A stretch of DNA of 64,000 nt from Strigamia acuminata. Its lineage: Eukaryota > Arthropoda > Chilopoda > Geophilomorpha > Linotaeniidae. Positions 1-27,778 of the stretch are shown here, in pieces. The notes beneath the pieces are model-generated. The model had not been told where the DNA came from. It saw only the letters and a program-made list of their open reading frames with translations, and did not search any database. A program made the position numbers and the translations under genes. Within the stretch, counting starts at the first letter, position 1; each line of letters starts with the position of its first letter. The stretch lies in contig OX442323.1 of NCBI GenBank assembly GCA_949358305.1, positions 3,410,001-3,474,000 of the forward strand, given 5' to 3'.

Positions 1-397
1 TATCAACAGCGGGAGACCGAATTTGTGTGTTTATTCTGAGATAAATGACTCGTAGATATTTGTGCGAGGAAACGACCGAGTCATTTATTTACGTTAATGA
101 GGTCGGAACACTTTTCCATTTGCATTATGAACCCTTGACTGCGCAATTTTTAAAAAGAGAAGGAGAAAAAAAAATGCATTTATTATTTATTTTGTTTAGT
201 TACTCCAACAGAAAAACAAAATAACACGCCAGTTTTTCTCGGGAGGTTGCCAAGGAAACTAGCACTGCATGGAGAGTAATAATAAAATTGAGATAAATGT
301 GACTCCAGATTTATAAAAGACGGAAGAAAAAAACAGATGATTATGTTTAAGAGTGTCTGTTATACTTTTTAATGGATTTATTATGCAATTCGTTTAA

Positions 398-832
398 TTA
401 CCGTATTTTACAGGACCATAAGACGCATCTTTATCAGTCAGTTTTTAGAAAAAAATATTTTTTGACTAAAAGACACAAAAAGACAATTTTTATAAAAAAA
501 AAAAAAAAAAATTATTACAAAAAATACTTAAATTTTATTTTTAATTATTATTTGGAGTATAAGACATACCCCAATTTTTGGTCGACTTTTTAAAGTAAAA
601 AAAGTGTTAGTGATATTGAATTGAGAGACTCGGAGCACGCCTTACTGTATGGGTGGCTTTATTCGGACTGGGGGTTAAAACTGTACATGGGGTGGTCATG
701 GTTATATGACACTACATAAGTAGACTAAATAATCATTGGCGCCACTCATGTGACACCACACTACAGAATACCACATTGCCATACTGTAATGTAAGCACAA
801 AAGTGCGTCTTACGGTCTGCAAAGTACAGTAA
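398..832. mobile_element. Inverted-repeat MITE with TTACCGTA-type ends
   Basis: The left end reads TTACCGTATTTTACAGG and continues into ATAAGACGCA. The right end, read as its reverse complement, is TTACTGTACTTTGCAG followed by CGTAAGACGCA. The two ends agree over about 29 bases with a few mismatches. There is no coding capacity, so this is a non-autonomous DNA transposon. A related TAAGACGCA segment recurs near 55160. The superfamily is not settled; a TA target is possible. Confidence 0.6.
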
Positions 833-924
833 CTCTTCGCGTGGCATTTGAAAAGAAAACTACGAGATATTCAGTACACCAGGCCTTAGAAAGAGCGATG
901 GGATGACATTTTGAAAGACCCTAT

Positions 925-1590
925 CTTGAATTTGCATCGAGAAGTCGGGGAAACCACAAAAAGCTCCTATTAAAAGTATGTGGCAGATGTTCTTGCCATA
1001 GGGAAGAGCAACGTTGAGTCAGTCAAGGATATTGTTACGTGGCTAAATGGGGATTGATTTAGTCCTACGTGACATGAATTTGATCAAGAATGACACAGGG
1101 TTTTATATGTAAAATGCCTATTGGCTTTATTATTCAAAGTCGGACATTTACTAATGTAAATGTTCGGTCAACAGCTCTTATTACATTTGTTCATTTATTA
1201 ACCTAAAATATAAATCATTCATTCAAATCAAATAAATAACTAAATAAGGATGATGCTGTTGTCAATTCAATTCAGTTTAGAAAACCTAGTCCTGCCTGAC
1301 CGTCAACCGGCTGGCAGTAGTAGGTGAAGGTAACAGGTTGAGACTCAAAAGAGATCTGAGCTCTCTGGCTTAATCAACTCACTAAGTAAACTCCTATTCC
1401 CCCTATCAACTAAGTTGAACGGTCTGTGCATCTAATTAGGTGCACAGCGCCGTCTAGTGAGAATTCATTGTATTAAATGCCTAAACAGAGCGAGCAGAGC
1501 CAGCCGATACACGGTACGGCTCTACCGCGTAACAATATGGTTACCCATCCAAGTATTGACTACAAGGTCCAATATTGCTTAAGCCGTGTT
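925..1590 (-). mobile_element. 5S rRNA-derived SINE relic, interrupted
   Basis: Read on the minus strand, 1590-1539 contains TTAAGCAATATTGGACC followed by AGTCAATACTTGGATGGGTA. This is the internal-promoter half of a 5S rRNA gene. About 500 bp further along the element, at 930-1010, is a body segment (TTTGCATCGAGAA, then GGCAGATGTTCTTG) that also occurs in the better copy at 29399-29625. There it directly adjoins the 5S-like head. The intervening segment, about 1026-1538, has GATATTGTTACG near one end and its inverse CGTAACAATAT near the other, so it is probably a later insertion. Confidence 0.55.
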
Positions 1591-2597
1591 ATATTGAAAA
1601 CGGTAATGAGTAAGGAAGACTCTTTGGTATTTACAAACAGCAAATAAATCACTTTGGACGCCAGGAGAGGAAGCGAGGGAGTGTGGGCTTTAGTGGTGGC
1701 GCTGCAATCGGTCAGAGAAGCGACAGAAACAATATAAAGCGGATGAAATGTGTAAATTGTAAAAAGTTTGCATTTCTTTGACTTTTGAATTGCAGGCGTC
1801 GGAATGCGAGTTTTATTTTGCACGTATGATTTATTCGGCCGACGTAACAAGAATTAAATGTTCCGATCCGAGTTGCGTATTGGAAAACCATTATATCGAA
1901 AGCAAGGAATGCACTCACCTTTAAAAGCTGGTGGCGCTCTATCAAATTGAAATATTGTATGACGTAGTTGAGCATTAGTTACTGCACGAGATGGAGGCTA
2001 AGCAAGTCCTACATCATTATGAATCCAGTGATTTATTGGTAGGCAACTCGTTTTTCTTTCTTTAGTCGACTGGAAGAGGCGGGAAAAATGCGCAGAGCTC
2101 GGGGTCTCTTGGCGCAGTGTTTGCAGGCAAAATACTGCGACTTAAAGATTCACGGGAAAAGCCTGAGTCATTAGATTGGCGAGCAAATACTTGATGATTG
2201 CTACAAAAACAAAAGCTCTAAGCTCAGAATCAACTGAGTGCGACACACTTAGATAAGAAGAGAACACAGTGTTAGTGGGAAATCAATGGGGGAAAAAAAG
2301 CAATGGTGCTTTAGTTGTAAGTCAACACACATCGGAAAGAAAGGCAAAAGAATAAACACGGCTCGCTCTTTTTACTCACTCGTATGTAAATTTCTGAGTC
2401 GCGGGTTGCGAACAAAAGAAGATTGGTCGGCTCCCGGAGGACGTCGAAGCAAGGTGAGAGAAATTTCTTTTACGAGTCAACAAGTTGTGAAGCAGAAATA
2501 AAAGTTGCAGCAAAATGGGAAAATAAAGTTATGTGTTTATTTATTTATTTTGGTTCGGAAATGTATAAATGACTTGTTAAATAAAAGAGATTCGTTC

Positions 2598-3680
2598 TTA
2601 AGGCGGAAACACGAGGGAGCGGGTAAAATTCCAAAGTTTGCGAGTATAAGTTTAAAGAGTTTTTGGCTTACCAGCTTAACTGGCAAACTCAAGCTAGCTA
2701 GGTAGCTAGCCAGAAATTCCCGCCAAAATCTCCTCCAAGAATTTCCTCACGATTCTGATTGGCTGTCAAAGTCACATGACCAAAACACCAGCAAGCTTGA
2801 AGCTGGTAAATCTAACTTGGTTTGATCGGACCGGGTGAGTACAAGTAGGATTGCAGTACCAGTTTTAGTATTGGTTCCAGTACCGGTATTGGTACCGGGA
2901 TTCAGTACCAGTCTTGGTACCAAGGTTTTTTTCTGTCGGTACTGAGGACCGGTACTAGTACCGTAAGCTTTTCTTGGTACCGGAACCGTCTCTCACACCG
3001 GAACTGGAACCGGTACTTTCCATCATCATAAACAACACAACAACGCCACCTACTATTAGCATTTCTACTGATGTAGGAGGTGACAAATTTTATTTCACTC
3101 GTTATTTACTCATTCCAGCTGGAAACATTTTCTTTTTTTAAATTAATTTGGAAATAGTAATAATGACAAATGGCTGAACTAAGACAAAATCCGGAAGTTC
3201 CTATACCGTCCGTGTCTACGCCGGAAGTTTCTACAAACAAAAATCCAGTGTGGGTGACCAGTCTCTAGATTCATTGTGCTTTTTACGTTCATATTTTTAA
3301 GAATAAATTGTAGTACTATAGTATTATTTAATTATACATGACAAATAAATATTTTTGTTGAGAAGTAGATTGACTATCCAGAACCGGTACCAATACCGGT
3401 GGCAGTACCGCTCTCGGTAGTTGTACCGGCCCCAATACCGGTGCTCATTTTTCATTCGGTACCGGAACCGAATATAGTACCGGAAAAAAATGTCAGTACC
3501 GAATATCGGTACCATGAAAACCGTCCGGTACTGCAATCTCTAAGTACAAGCTCGCTTGAAAACAAAGCTTTAAATAAAAACGCAAGCTTGTGTTTACTCA
3601 AGCGGGCGAGTTTTTAGCCGCTTTTTCAAGTAAAAGCAAGCTTTTAAATCTTACCCGCTCCCTTGTGGTTCCACCTTTAA
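2598..3680. mobile_element. Outer foldback element flanked by TTAA, carrying a nested hAT-like element
   Basis: The left arm starts TTAAGGCGGAAACACGAGGG. The right arm, as reverse complement, starts TTAAAGGTGGAACCACAAGG, and both continue GAGCGGGTAA. Removing the inner element at 2846-3542 leaves an inverted-repeat element of about 380 bp. The TTAA at both ends could be a piggyBac-like target, but that is inference from four bases. No coding capacity is present. Confidence 0.55.
2846..3542. mobile_element. Non-autonomous hAT-like element built of degenerate GGTACC repeats
   Basis: The element is bounded by an exact 8-bp direct repeat AGTACAAG (2838-2845 and 3543-3550). The left end is TAGGATTGCAGTACC and the inverted right end is TAGAGATTGCAGTACC. 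An 8-bp target duplication with a TAG..G terminus is typical of hAT transposons. Both arms are filled with degenerate GGTACC/CCGGTA repeats (2850-3015 and 3375-3535) around an AT-rich centre. No transposase is present. It sits inside the older foldback element at 2598-3680. Confidence 0.7.
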
Positions 3681-4583
3681 ACACAAAACAGTTAAATACA
3701 TCGCAATATAATTTTTGAAGGGCGTGGGTGTGGACGGAAACAACACGAGAATGAAAAATGTGTGCTAAGAGAGGTGGGAAGCAGGAAGCGAGGAAAAGAG
3801 GTTTATTGGTTTGTAAAAACGTTGAATATAATATATTCTTTGCACATGGGAGCCGTGCGCGAGAATGCTTAATTAATCTAGTCTTTCATGCATAGCTGCT
3901 GTCAAGGTGCAAATGCTTTCTAGAGCCCGTTATAAACGTGGCATGAACTCGGCGGGAGGTTGACGCGGGGAGACGGGCACGAACTTTTCCGCTTAATTAC
4001 TTGTCAATAAATGTAATACCGCGATTAATGGCCGTAATCTCGTGTTTATTCCACAAAACTCCCAGCAGAATGCTCCTAAAGACGAGGGACTAACTCCAGA
4101 AACGAAGAGTCACGCTCGGCGAATTTATCTAACCGGAAGAGGGAGGGGAAGATGTTGTTTGATACATTGGTACGGGAAGAGAAAAGGTGTTTAAATCTTT
4201 TGTCACGTTCTTCTAATGTCTCCGTGTGGGGGGGGGGGGGGTGTGGGGAGGTGATGTTGAGTGCACATGTGCGCATTGCAGGTTTCTTTAATTTGTCATT
4301 TAAGTGTAAAAGAAAAAAGACTCGGGCTTATTTCTTTTATTATCTTTTACGTAATAGACTCGACGGCAAATTTATACAGATAAAAGTTTGTTGGAGAGAG
4401 CGACTCCATTTTGCGAGGTTGAATACTTGAATGGGAGTTTTGTTGGAAGTTTTTTCGCTTTTTTCGGTTGAAATTTGTTTGTGATTTAGTGTTTCCTGGA
4501 TAAATTAATTAACAAGAAAATTAGTTGAGAGAAAAGGTGCGAACAGCAGAGCTTTTAATGGTATTGCGGTGTCCTTTTCGCAG

Positions 4584-20791
<16,208 letters not shown>

Positions 20792-21634
20792 CAAATTGGT
20801 GGAATGAAACGTGGAAAAGAACGGTGCAGACCAGTGGAGACGGCACGTGATTGTGCTCCAATCCAATTTCTGCTGCGGATCCCAGTGTTCCTTCTGTGCC
20901 TGATAACGAAGGAAGCAACTTTACCTCATCTGATGTTGAAATAATAACTCTTCTAGGCCTAGATTTTTTGGTGTTAAAACGAGAACGAAAAGAAAAAGAA
21001 AAAATTTGGATTTTTGTTTCGGTGAATTGCATTTTTTGATTCTGGTTTATCGATTTGCGGAGAAAATTAGCTGTTTATTCGCACTTGTTATAAAGAATTG
21101 GTCGGAATTTATCTCTCGAATTTTGTAGATATTTGTTTGTTTCGGATGTGTACGAGATTAACGTTTTTATTGACTTATGCACAAATTCTAAAGGACATCA
21201 TCTCGGTGATAAGTGAACTAGGTGTCAATAGTGTTAGACCTCGTATTAAGACGAAGAAAATATTGAATGGAAGATTTGAATTTTAAATAATTTATTAATT
21301 TAATTTTTTTTTTTTAATATTTAAAAAATGGACAAATGAATTTGATCTCTTGAAAATATCATATCTTTAGTAATGGTTTTTTCATCTGATTTAAACCTGA
21401 CATATCTTTGTGATATTTTTTTTTTAGATTTGCACGTTTTATTAATTTTTGTTTTTTAAATGATTGAATTGAAAATGGCAGCTAAAACGTTCAAAAAGTG
21501 TTTGATTGGGTATGAAAGGACGCTGGGTTTTTGTTATTTGTTTCTTTGATAAGAAGAATAATATCAAATTTGGTTTTTTGGGCGGAAAACTTTGCTAAAG
21601 GGTTTTTTCAAATTCTTTCATCAGTGGAAATAAA
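20792..21634 (+). other. Probable 3' untranslated region of the AMPA receptor
   Basis: No conserved coding sequence follows the stop. The first clear AATAAA on this strand is at 21629-21634, so the 3'UTR may reach there. The end is not established. Confidence 0.35.
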
Positions 21635-23266
21635 AACAAATCATTCGTGCTCATTTCCAATCTTTGATTTCCAACCGATATTTCAGTTTTGGTAATAAAA
21701 TATTCATACTAATTTTTTTGTTCAGTGTTTTTGATAATTTCCGTAGAAAAATCAGCAATAAAAATCAATCTTACAATCGAAAAACTCAAGTAATTGACAT
21801 CGAATCAGAAATAAACTTCGTTATTCTAGAATTTAAATCCAAAATTTAAAACTAGGCTTATTGCAATACGAAATAGTTAGATTAAGCGCTGCTAGATGGC
21901 GGCACAAGCACCACCAACCATATTATGCACCAACCGAACCTACGTCACATAATATTATTCCGTGCATACGTCACGTTGTTTCGGAGCAATGGCCGCGTGT
22001 GAGAATTGGCGGTAAAGGCAAGCAAGACCAAATAAACGAATAACTTTAAGCACCTTGACTTTTATGAATTATAATACGTGATGAAATAACAAGTTATACT
22101 TTCTTTTCACTGTAGGTAACGAACTGGTGTTCGTTTAGATTGTTTTAAAACTTTGAAAATCGTCGAAAACTTTCCGTGGCTGCCATCTTTGTGTTTGGAG
22201 ACCAACGGCCGATAAATGTTAGGTAAGTGGTTCAAACTCGACCGTAACTTGATTAAATTAATGTAAAATGCGGATTTATTAACCGCTGTACCCTTTGTGC
22301 ATATCGTACTCTTAGTCCTACTTATAAATCCGCCTCCACACTTGATATTTATATGCAAACTATCACAATTTTAATGTTAGGTTGAGTGGCTTTTTAGCTT
22401 TATCGGAGTTGGCAATTTCGCCCACACGATCTGAATGAGGTTGGAGAAAATGGCCGCATCATAACAAGAGAGAAAAAAAGACTTTCTCGATGATAATCCC
22501 CAGAAATAAAAGAGTGCTCTGTCATTATACAATTTTCTCGGGAACTGAAAATTGTTAATGCGACATTGCGAGTTTTTTACGACATTTTAATGCATTTTTA
22601 TTCTTTTTTTTTAGAAAAATTGGAATTTTTTCGGGTGGGGGGAGTTATTGCTGACAAATGTTACTCGTTGCTCTGTTTCCAAACGACACTTGTACGAGAT
22701 TGGATACTGACTAGTCGAGCGAAATAATCAGTAAAAGAGGATTGTCGGAGTGTAGGATTTATATCAGCTTTAAAATCGGGAAAAGGTTGGTGAATTTGGG
22801 GAGTATAGATATGGAAGGACCTCCGCAATGCAGCTGAGAGGACATAAGTCATTTCCTTACTTTTATGTAGGGAAATGAAGAAGAAGAAAATTTTTTTTTT
22901 TTTTTTTTTTTTTGGATGAAATTCGACTGCATTTTCTCGTCGACTTAACACGAATGAGGATATCGGAAATGAAGCGAGTTAAAGGAGCCGAAAATTAACT
23001 TGTTTTAATAAGGAGACTCGAGTAGAAACGTTGATTGAAGTTCCTTATCTCGTAAGAATCTCGAGATTATTTTTCACATCAATTTCTTTTAATGGTGCGT
23101 GAGTTATTAAAAGATATTTGATTGAAAGTGGAAAACAATAAAAAAAAAATAATTAAATCCTGTTCTGTGTTTACACGGCAGATATGTTTCAGAAAAAACA
23201 TGTAAGAAAGACTAGTTGTGTTTATTGGTGTTTGTGTTTTTGTTTTGTGATGTTAAAAGATACAAA

Positions 23267-23498
23267 ATATTGTATTTTACCGATTAAGAATCGCCCTCGA
23301 ATAGTAGCCGCGGCTGAAACACTAAGAATACCGTATTTCTGCAAAAGTACGGTATTGTTTCCGTGTTTAAAAGCACGAACGATGAACATACGAAGCGTAT
23401 TAAACAAATGTGACAAACGAAAAACCGAAATTGTAATTGCTGACAAAAATCCCAGTTTTGAATAAGAGCCACGGCTCTTAATCGATAAAATACGATAT
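23267..23498. mobile_element. MITE with ATAYYGTATTTTAYCGATTAAGA ends
   Basis: Left end ATATTGTATTTTACCGATTA, inverted right end ATATCGTATTTTATCGATTA, both followed by AGA and a CG-rich box (GTAGCCGCGGCT). A second, inverted copy is at 33624-33879. Non-coding. Confidence 0.7.
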
Positions 23499-23633
23499 TT
23501 CATTGTGCGACTAGTAAAAGGCAATTTTGCAAGACAACAGAAATCTATATTTCGCAAATTGAATTTTGTTTATCAAATTATCGTGTCTTGCGCAATACAG
23601 GCATGTTTTTTTGTTTACATGATCAATTTTCCA

Positions 23634-23904
23634 GAAAAGTAAAATTCGGATTTTCACTTTATGCAGTCAAAACTCTTTATAATGAATTGCAAGGGACCCG
23701 AAAATTCGATTCGTTATAACGAGAATTTGTTATATCAAAATTTTTTAACATGGCTATCTATGGCCAGCCAACCAAACCAGCCATTTTTAGGTATTCGTTA
23801 TATCGATAATTCGTTATATCGCGATTCGTTATAAAGATTTTTGACTGTATCGGACAACTGTGTTCATGAAAAGTAAAATTCGGATTTTCACTTTATATCG
23901 AACG
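23634..23904. repeat. 28-bp direct repeats flanking a MITE
   Basis: AAAAGTAAAATTCGGATTTT followed by CACTTTAT occurs at about 23634-23661 and again at about 23874-23901, on either side of the inverted-repeat element at 23665-23847. This could be a local tandem duplication of about 240 bp or a composite element. Confidence 0.6.
23665..23847. mobile_element. MITE with CAGTCAAAACTCTTTATAA ends
   Basis: Left end CAGTCAAAACTCTTTATAAT, right end inverted CAGTCAAAAATCTTTATAAC. Internal TCGTTATA units repeat on both strands. One related end (GTTGAAACTCTTTATAACGA) stands alone near 37500. Likely Tc1-mariner related, inferred only from the end sequence. Confidence 0.6.
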
Positions 23905-25209
23905 ACTGTGTCCATGTAAACTTAGTAAATGACTGATTAATGTTAGCGCAACCAAAGCTGAAGGACCACTTGATTTTGGTAACACCAGTGGTCACCAGGT
24001 AATGTTTTCGCGCTATTGATCACCTTTTTTGGCACCACCAGTCACTGACCTTTTTCTCGTGCTCAAGTGCCATGGGTGGACAAAAGGTATGCACAAATCC
24101 ATTTTAGAAAAGCCACCAGGTGTTAACTTTGAGCTGTGTTTGTTAAACAAACGTCCGTTGAAAAGTGTGGGAAAAATCAATACTCTGCTGTGTAATTAGG
24201 CGCAGTTGTGCCGAGACATTTGCGACAATTGTAATCTTTGTAATCCACGCTGGAGATGGTTAAATCTGCTTCCACTATTGTGTTTTTCCCCCTTAACATT
24301 TAAACTAATGGGAACTAGTTTTTGTTGCTAACTTTTCGCTTTATTCTCAGTGTAGGAGAAATTTTTTTTTTTTGCATTGAAATGATTTATGGAAACGCGA
24401 TAAGTTAATTTGCAATTGCCCTCTGGTTTGAATAATAATTTCCTTTTGAGAATAAATAACTAACAGGATTTTTTTTTAAAAATTTCTAAAATATTAATTT
24501 TTCACGAGAATAATTGAAATATGTTAATGTGGAGATTAAATGGAAGGTTGCCTGCTGTGCTGTCATAACTCGAGTCCAATTTTGTGTGCTCATCAAGCAG
24601 GCGGCATTTTGTGCATTTTGAGCTGACATCAACATCTGTAAAAGTTAATTCAAAATGGCTGATGCAGAATCGCCATCTGGCAGCTTTATTTGAAAGTTAA
24701 GGGAGCGCTTTGAGTTTTGCTGCCAGAATTTGCTATTGAGCAGTCAATTTGAGGTTTTTAAATTTTCAATTATTAAATTTTCAATTATTACAATCAATTT
24801 TCATTTTTTTACAATGAAAAATGTTTGATTTTTTATTAATTTTTTTAGTTTAGTTTTAGTGGCACGCGTCGAGTGTGAAAAGAAATATTTTATGAGCGAT
24901 TACATTAGGTGCATTCAATCTTGAATTAATAAAAAGTTTATTCAATTTATTCTGGTTCTGTTCGGCTAATCAAGAAGTGGGGAATTGATGACATTTTATT
25001 TGCAATTTTAAAATTTGATTGCACAGGCACTCACCGTCGAAGCTTGGCTACGTAAAATGCAAATGCACAAAGAAAACAGCAACAACAACATGGAAAATTG
25101 ATGGAAACTTTTGTTCTTATTGCGCATGCTCAGCTGGTAAATTATTAAGAAATGAAAAGTCTTTGAATTAACCACACTGAATGTGATTATTAGTCCAATT
25201 AATACAATA

Positions 25210-25400
25210 AAATCGGCGTTTGGACATTTCACCGACGTCTGAGTACAGTCGTAGACAAAAAAAACTTCCCTTCAGTTTAGTGGTTTTAAGTTTATCTACC
25301 AGGTAGCATAAAAATCCATTGAGTTTCAATGACATCAATCTTGACCCGGTCTCTCGTCTTGCCCTAACAACAGTATTAAAAGATAGACCGGGCAAATAAT
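25210..25400 (+). repeat. Dispersed repeat, direct copy at about 27620-27790
   Basis: The copies share ATCTACCAGGTAGCATAAAA (GGTGGCATAAAA in the other), a CATTGAG block, CTTGCC, and ACAGTATTAAAA followed by GACC. Order and orientation are the same; the copies are diverged. Class unknown. Confidence 0.5.
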
Positions 25401-25881
25401 GACAGATAATGACAGATAAACTTAAAACAGTGACGTAATATAAGGACGATCGTAACGGCTAGGTCGAAAACGGCTTCGACAAATCTAACTTTAGGTGTAG
25501 CAATAGAAAAATTTAAAAAATAGAGCTTGAATTGTCGTATTTTTTTGAAAATTTAATCTATCCGAGACTATTAGATGATAGTAACTTCAAAATGACTTGT
25601 GAGGAAAAAAATGGTGCTCAAAATGAAGTGCCAGAAGTAGATGATGATAAAAAATGTTATTTTTTTCATTGATTTATGATTTTTTTGCTTGCGATGCGAA
25701 ATCGTTGACAAATCGTGACACGTAGTGATACCGATAAAAGAAGTTGAAGAGAGAGAAAAAAAAAATGAAAAACATTGTATGTAAAATTTATTTTGCTTGC
25801 TGTAGAAAGTTTTCCGGAATCTGAGCATTGGGAACGAGGTACACACACGCCTATAAAGCATACAGTGCACTCGGTTCGAAA

Positions 25882-25957
25882 ATGGATGTGTTTTTGCTTG
25901 TGACATTACTCGTGCTGGTGAAGGCGAAGTATGACGCGAGTGAAAACGGATCGATAA
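25882..25957 (+). CDS. Possible signal-peptide first exon of a small secreted protein
   Basis: An ATG in context GAAAATGG opens MDVFLLVTLLVLVKAKYDAS, a textbook secretion signal (hydrophobic core, small residue before KYDAS). After 76 bases comes a donor-like ATAA|GTAAGC. If read through without splicing, the frame continues to a stop at about 26101 with a KR pair. A TATAAAG lies 30 bases before the ATG. Short signal-peptide exons are common for arthropod cuticle proteins and neuropeptide precursors. No downstream exon was recognised, so this may be chance. Confidence 0.22.
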
Positions 25958-26329
25958 GTAAGCGAGATTTTGGGCACATCGGGCCCCAGAAATATGGCTT
26001 GTGTTTTTGTCCACATGCTCTTCGCGCACTAATAAATCAAGAGAGAGAGAGAGGGCATTATGGCTCTACATTGAGGATTGTGGAATGGTTTGGTGAAGGA
26101 TGAGGGGACTTTAATATCAAAGTGGATTCTCCAGAGGTAGAGGCATCGGAAAACAAACCTGTGGGCGGGAGATGTTTTGACAAATTGGTCGATAGTGGCA
26201 AGGCCCGAAATGACATTTGGCCGATTGGATAAATTTGTGTCACTGGCCAGGTCGGCTGTCGGCTTCCTGGTTACATTTTTTGTTTATTTAGTCGATTGGC
26301 ATTGACGGAGCCGTTGGTTGTTATTCGAC

Positions 26330-26530
26330 TGAAACGTCAGTGTTGACAGTAGGGCTAAGAAATAACGGTAGCAAGGTGCATTGTGGGGCAGAAATAAGGC
26401 AGGAAGAAAGCAAAGTGGAGATAGCACAAAGAGACGGGTGAGGAAGGGATGGTGAGCAATCAGTTCACGGCCAGACAATGACAAACAAATTAATTCACAA
26501 TGTGTGATCATGAAATGTGCTTGGTTTCAA
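26330..26530 (+). repeat. Dispersed repeat, direct copy at 36660-36870
   Basis: Both copies share, in order, AAGAAATAACRGTA, TGCATTGTGGG, GGCAG-AAG, AGCAATCAG, AGACAAT, and a final block GGGCTGCCAAACCAAA / GGTTTCAAAACCAAA. Each is about 200 bp. Class unknown; possibly a diverged MITE. Confidence 0.5.
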
Positions 26531-26589
26531 AACCAAAAGAGAGGAACAGATTATTGGAACGCTTCTAAAACATAAAATAAACGCAATTT

Positions 26590-26926
26590 TACCGTACTGC
26601 CTTGAACAATGGCCGGGCGCAATTAAGCGCCGGCTCTTGATTAAGCGCCTGGCAACTGCCACTCGAAAAACCAATAAGCGCCTGCCTCAAATAAACGCCG
26701 GGCTAACCGGAAAATACTTTCAAAACTGTTATTAAAAACGGTTTTTAGTAGCCTCTTGGAGGAAACTTCGACGGACGAAACCTCAACAAACGAAACGTTC
26801 GGAGTCAGCAACTTTTTTTTTGGATAGAGGCCTGGTTTAAATAATCGCCTGGTTTTGAATAAGCGCCTGGCGGGCGAATCGAAAAAAAAATTAAATACCC
26901 GGGCCATTGTCCAAGACACTACGGTA
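26590..26926. mobile_element. MITE with TACCGTA ends and GCGCC-rich interior
   Basis: Left end TACCGTACTGCCTTGAACAA, inverted right end TACCGTAGTGTCTTGGACAA, both followed by TGGCC. The inner arms repeat AAGCGCCTGGC motifs. 337 bp, non-coding. It shares the TACCGTA terminus with other elements in the window although the inner sequences differ. Confidence 0.75.
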
Positions 26927-26970
26927 ATTTATTTTTTTTATTTTGGGGGGTGGTCGGACATTTTAATTTT

Positions 26971-27150
26971 AATATCGGTGCAGGTATCGGTATCGGTCGA
27001 TATTCGGTTGCTGATTATCGGTATCGGCGATACTGCAAAATATCGATATCGGTCAAAGTCTAGTTTAAACAGAAGATGACGTCATTTTTGGTATACAATT
27101 GAAGTAAAACATAAAATATTTTAGTATTTGAATGCAGTTAATGAATTGCA
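26971..27150. repeat. GGTATCGG-type degenerate repeat joined to a MITE half
   Basis: 26971-27057 is a degenerate array of TATCGG/ATCGGTATCGG units. It runs directly into 27061-27150, the right half of the element also found at 49699-49844 and 57609-57748 (TTTAAACAGAAGATGACGTC to TTTGAATGCAGTTA). The left half of that element is missing here. Confidence 0.55.
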
Positions 27151-27778
27151 ATATGTTTTAAAATGTATTGGGTTTCATGAGATTGCATTTTGTAATATAT
27201 TTTTGCGAATGATAATACATTTTGTAGAATCGCGGTCATAAAAGTTGTCGAGAAAATTCTCTCAAGTCAGTCATGCAGTTTAAATGACTTATCGAATGCA
27301 GCTTGTGATTGGCTGGTTGCTGGTTATAGCTGCAATTAATATGAATACTTCTTAACTGTTACTTCTAGTGTGAACACGGTGTGATGTTTGTGTAAAATGA
27401 ATTGTTTGCGACAGTGAAAGATAAAGAATTCACTTATGGAGGTGTAGATTTGAAGACTGGGCTGGAGTTACATAATAATTGTCACATTTCTATTAGGATT
27501 TGCGAGGGTGAAGTACTTTAATAGGAGGAAGCACTTTCATCTAGCATGTAAACGACACTCAACTACAACTGCACCTGCAGCTTTCTTTTCCATTGCAAAG
27601 TGGAAGCAGTCGTGCACCCAAAAAAAACTTTTCTTCAGGTTTTCTTCAGCTGTTCTCATTCTATCTACCAGGTGGCATAAAAATCAATTGAGATTTTGGC
27701 CTGGTCTTGTCAAGTCTCTTGCCTTGACCACAGTATTAAAAAAATTCGACCAGTCAAATACTTGTCATTAAATCTCAA

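Larger units (their letters stand above)
1..4583. other. Non-coding sequence upstream of first visible AMPA receptor exon
   Basis: No receptor exon is recognised here. It should be an intron of the glutamate receptor gene, because the exon at 4584 begins mid-protein and its acceptor reads TTCGCAG. It contains an inverted-repeat element at 398-832, a 5S-derived SINE relic at about 925-1590 and a nested pair of foldback elements at 2598-3680. A run of about 11 G lies near 4228. The open frames in this stretch have no recognisable protein signature. Confidence 0.5.

Noticed and set aside
25571-26029. 152-codon minus-strand open frame
   Set aside because: Rich in F, I and S with no domain pattern; overlaps the possible signal-peptide exon on the other strand and low-complexity sequence.
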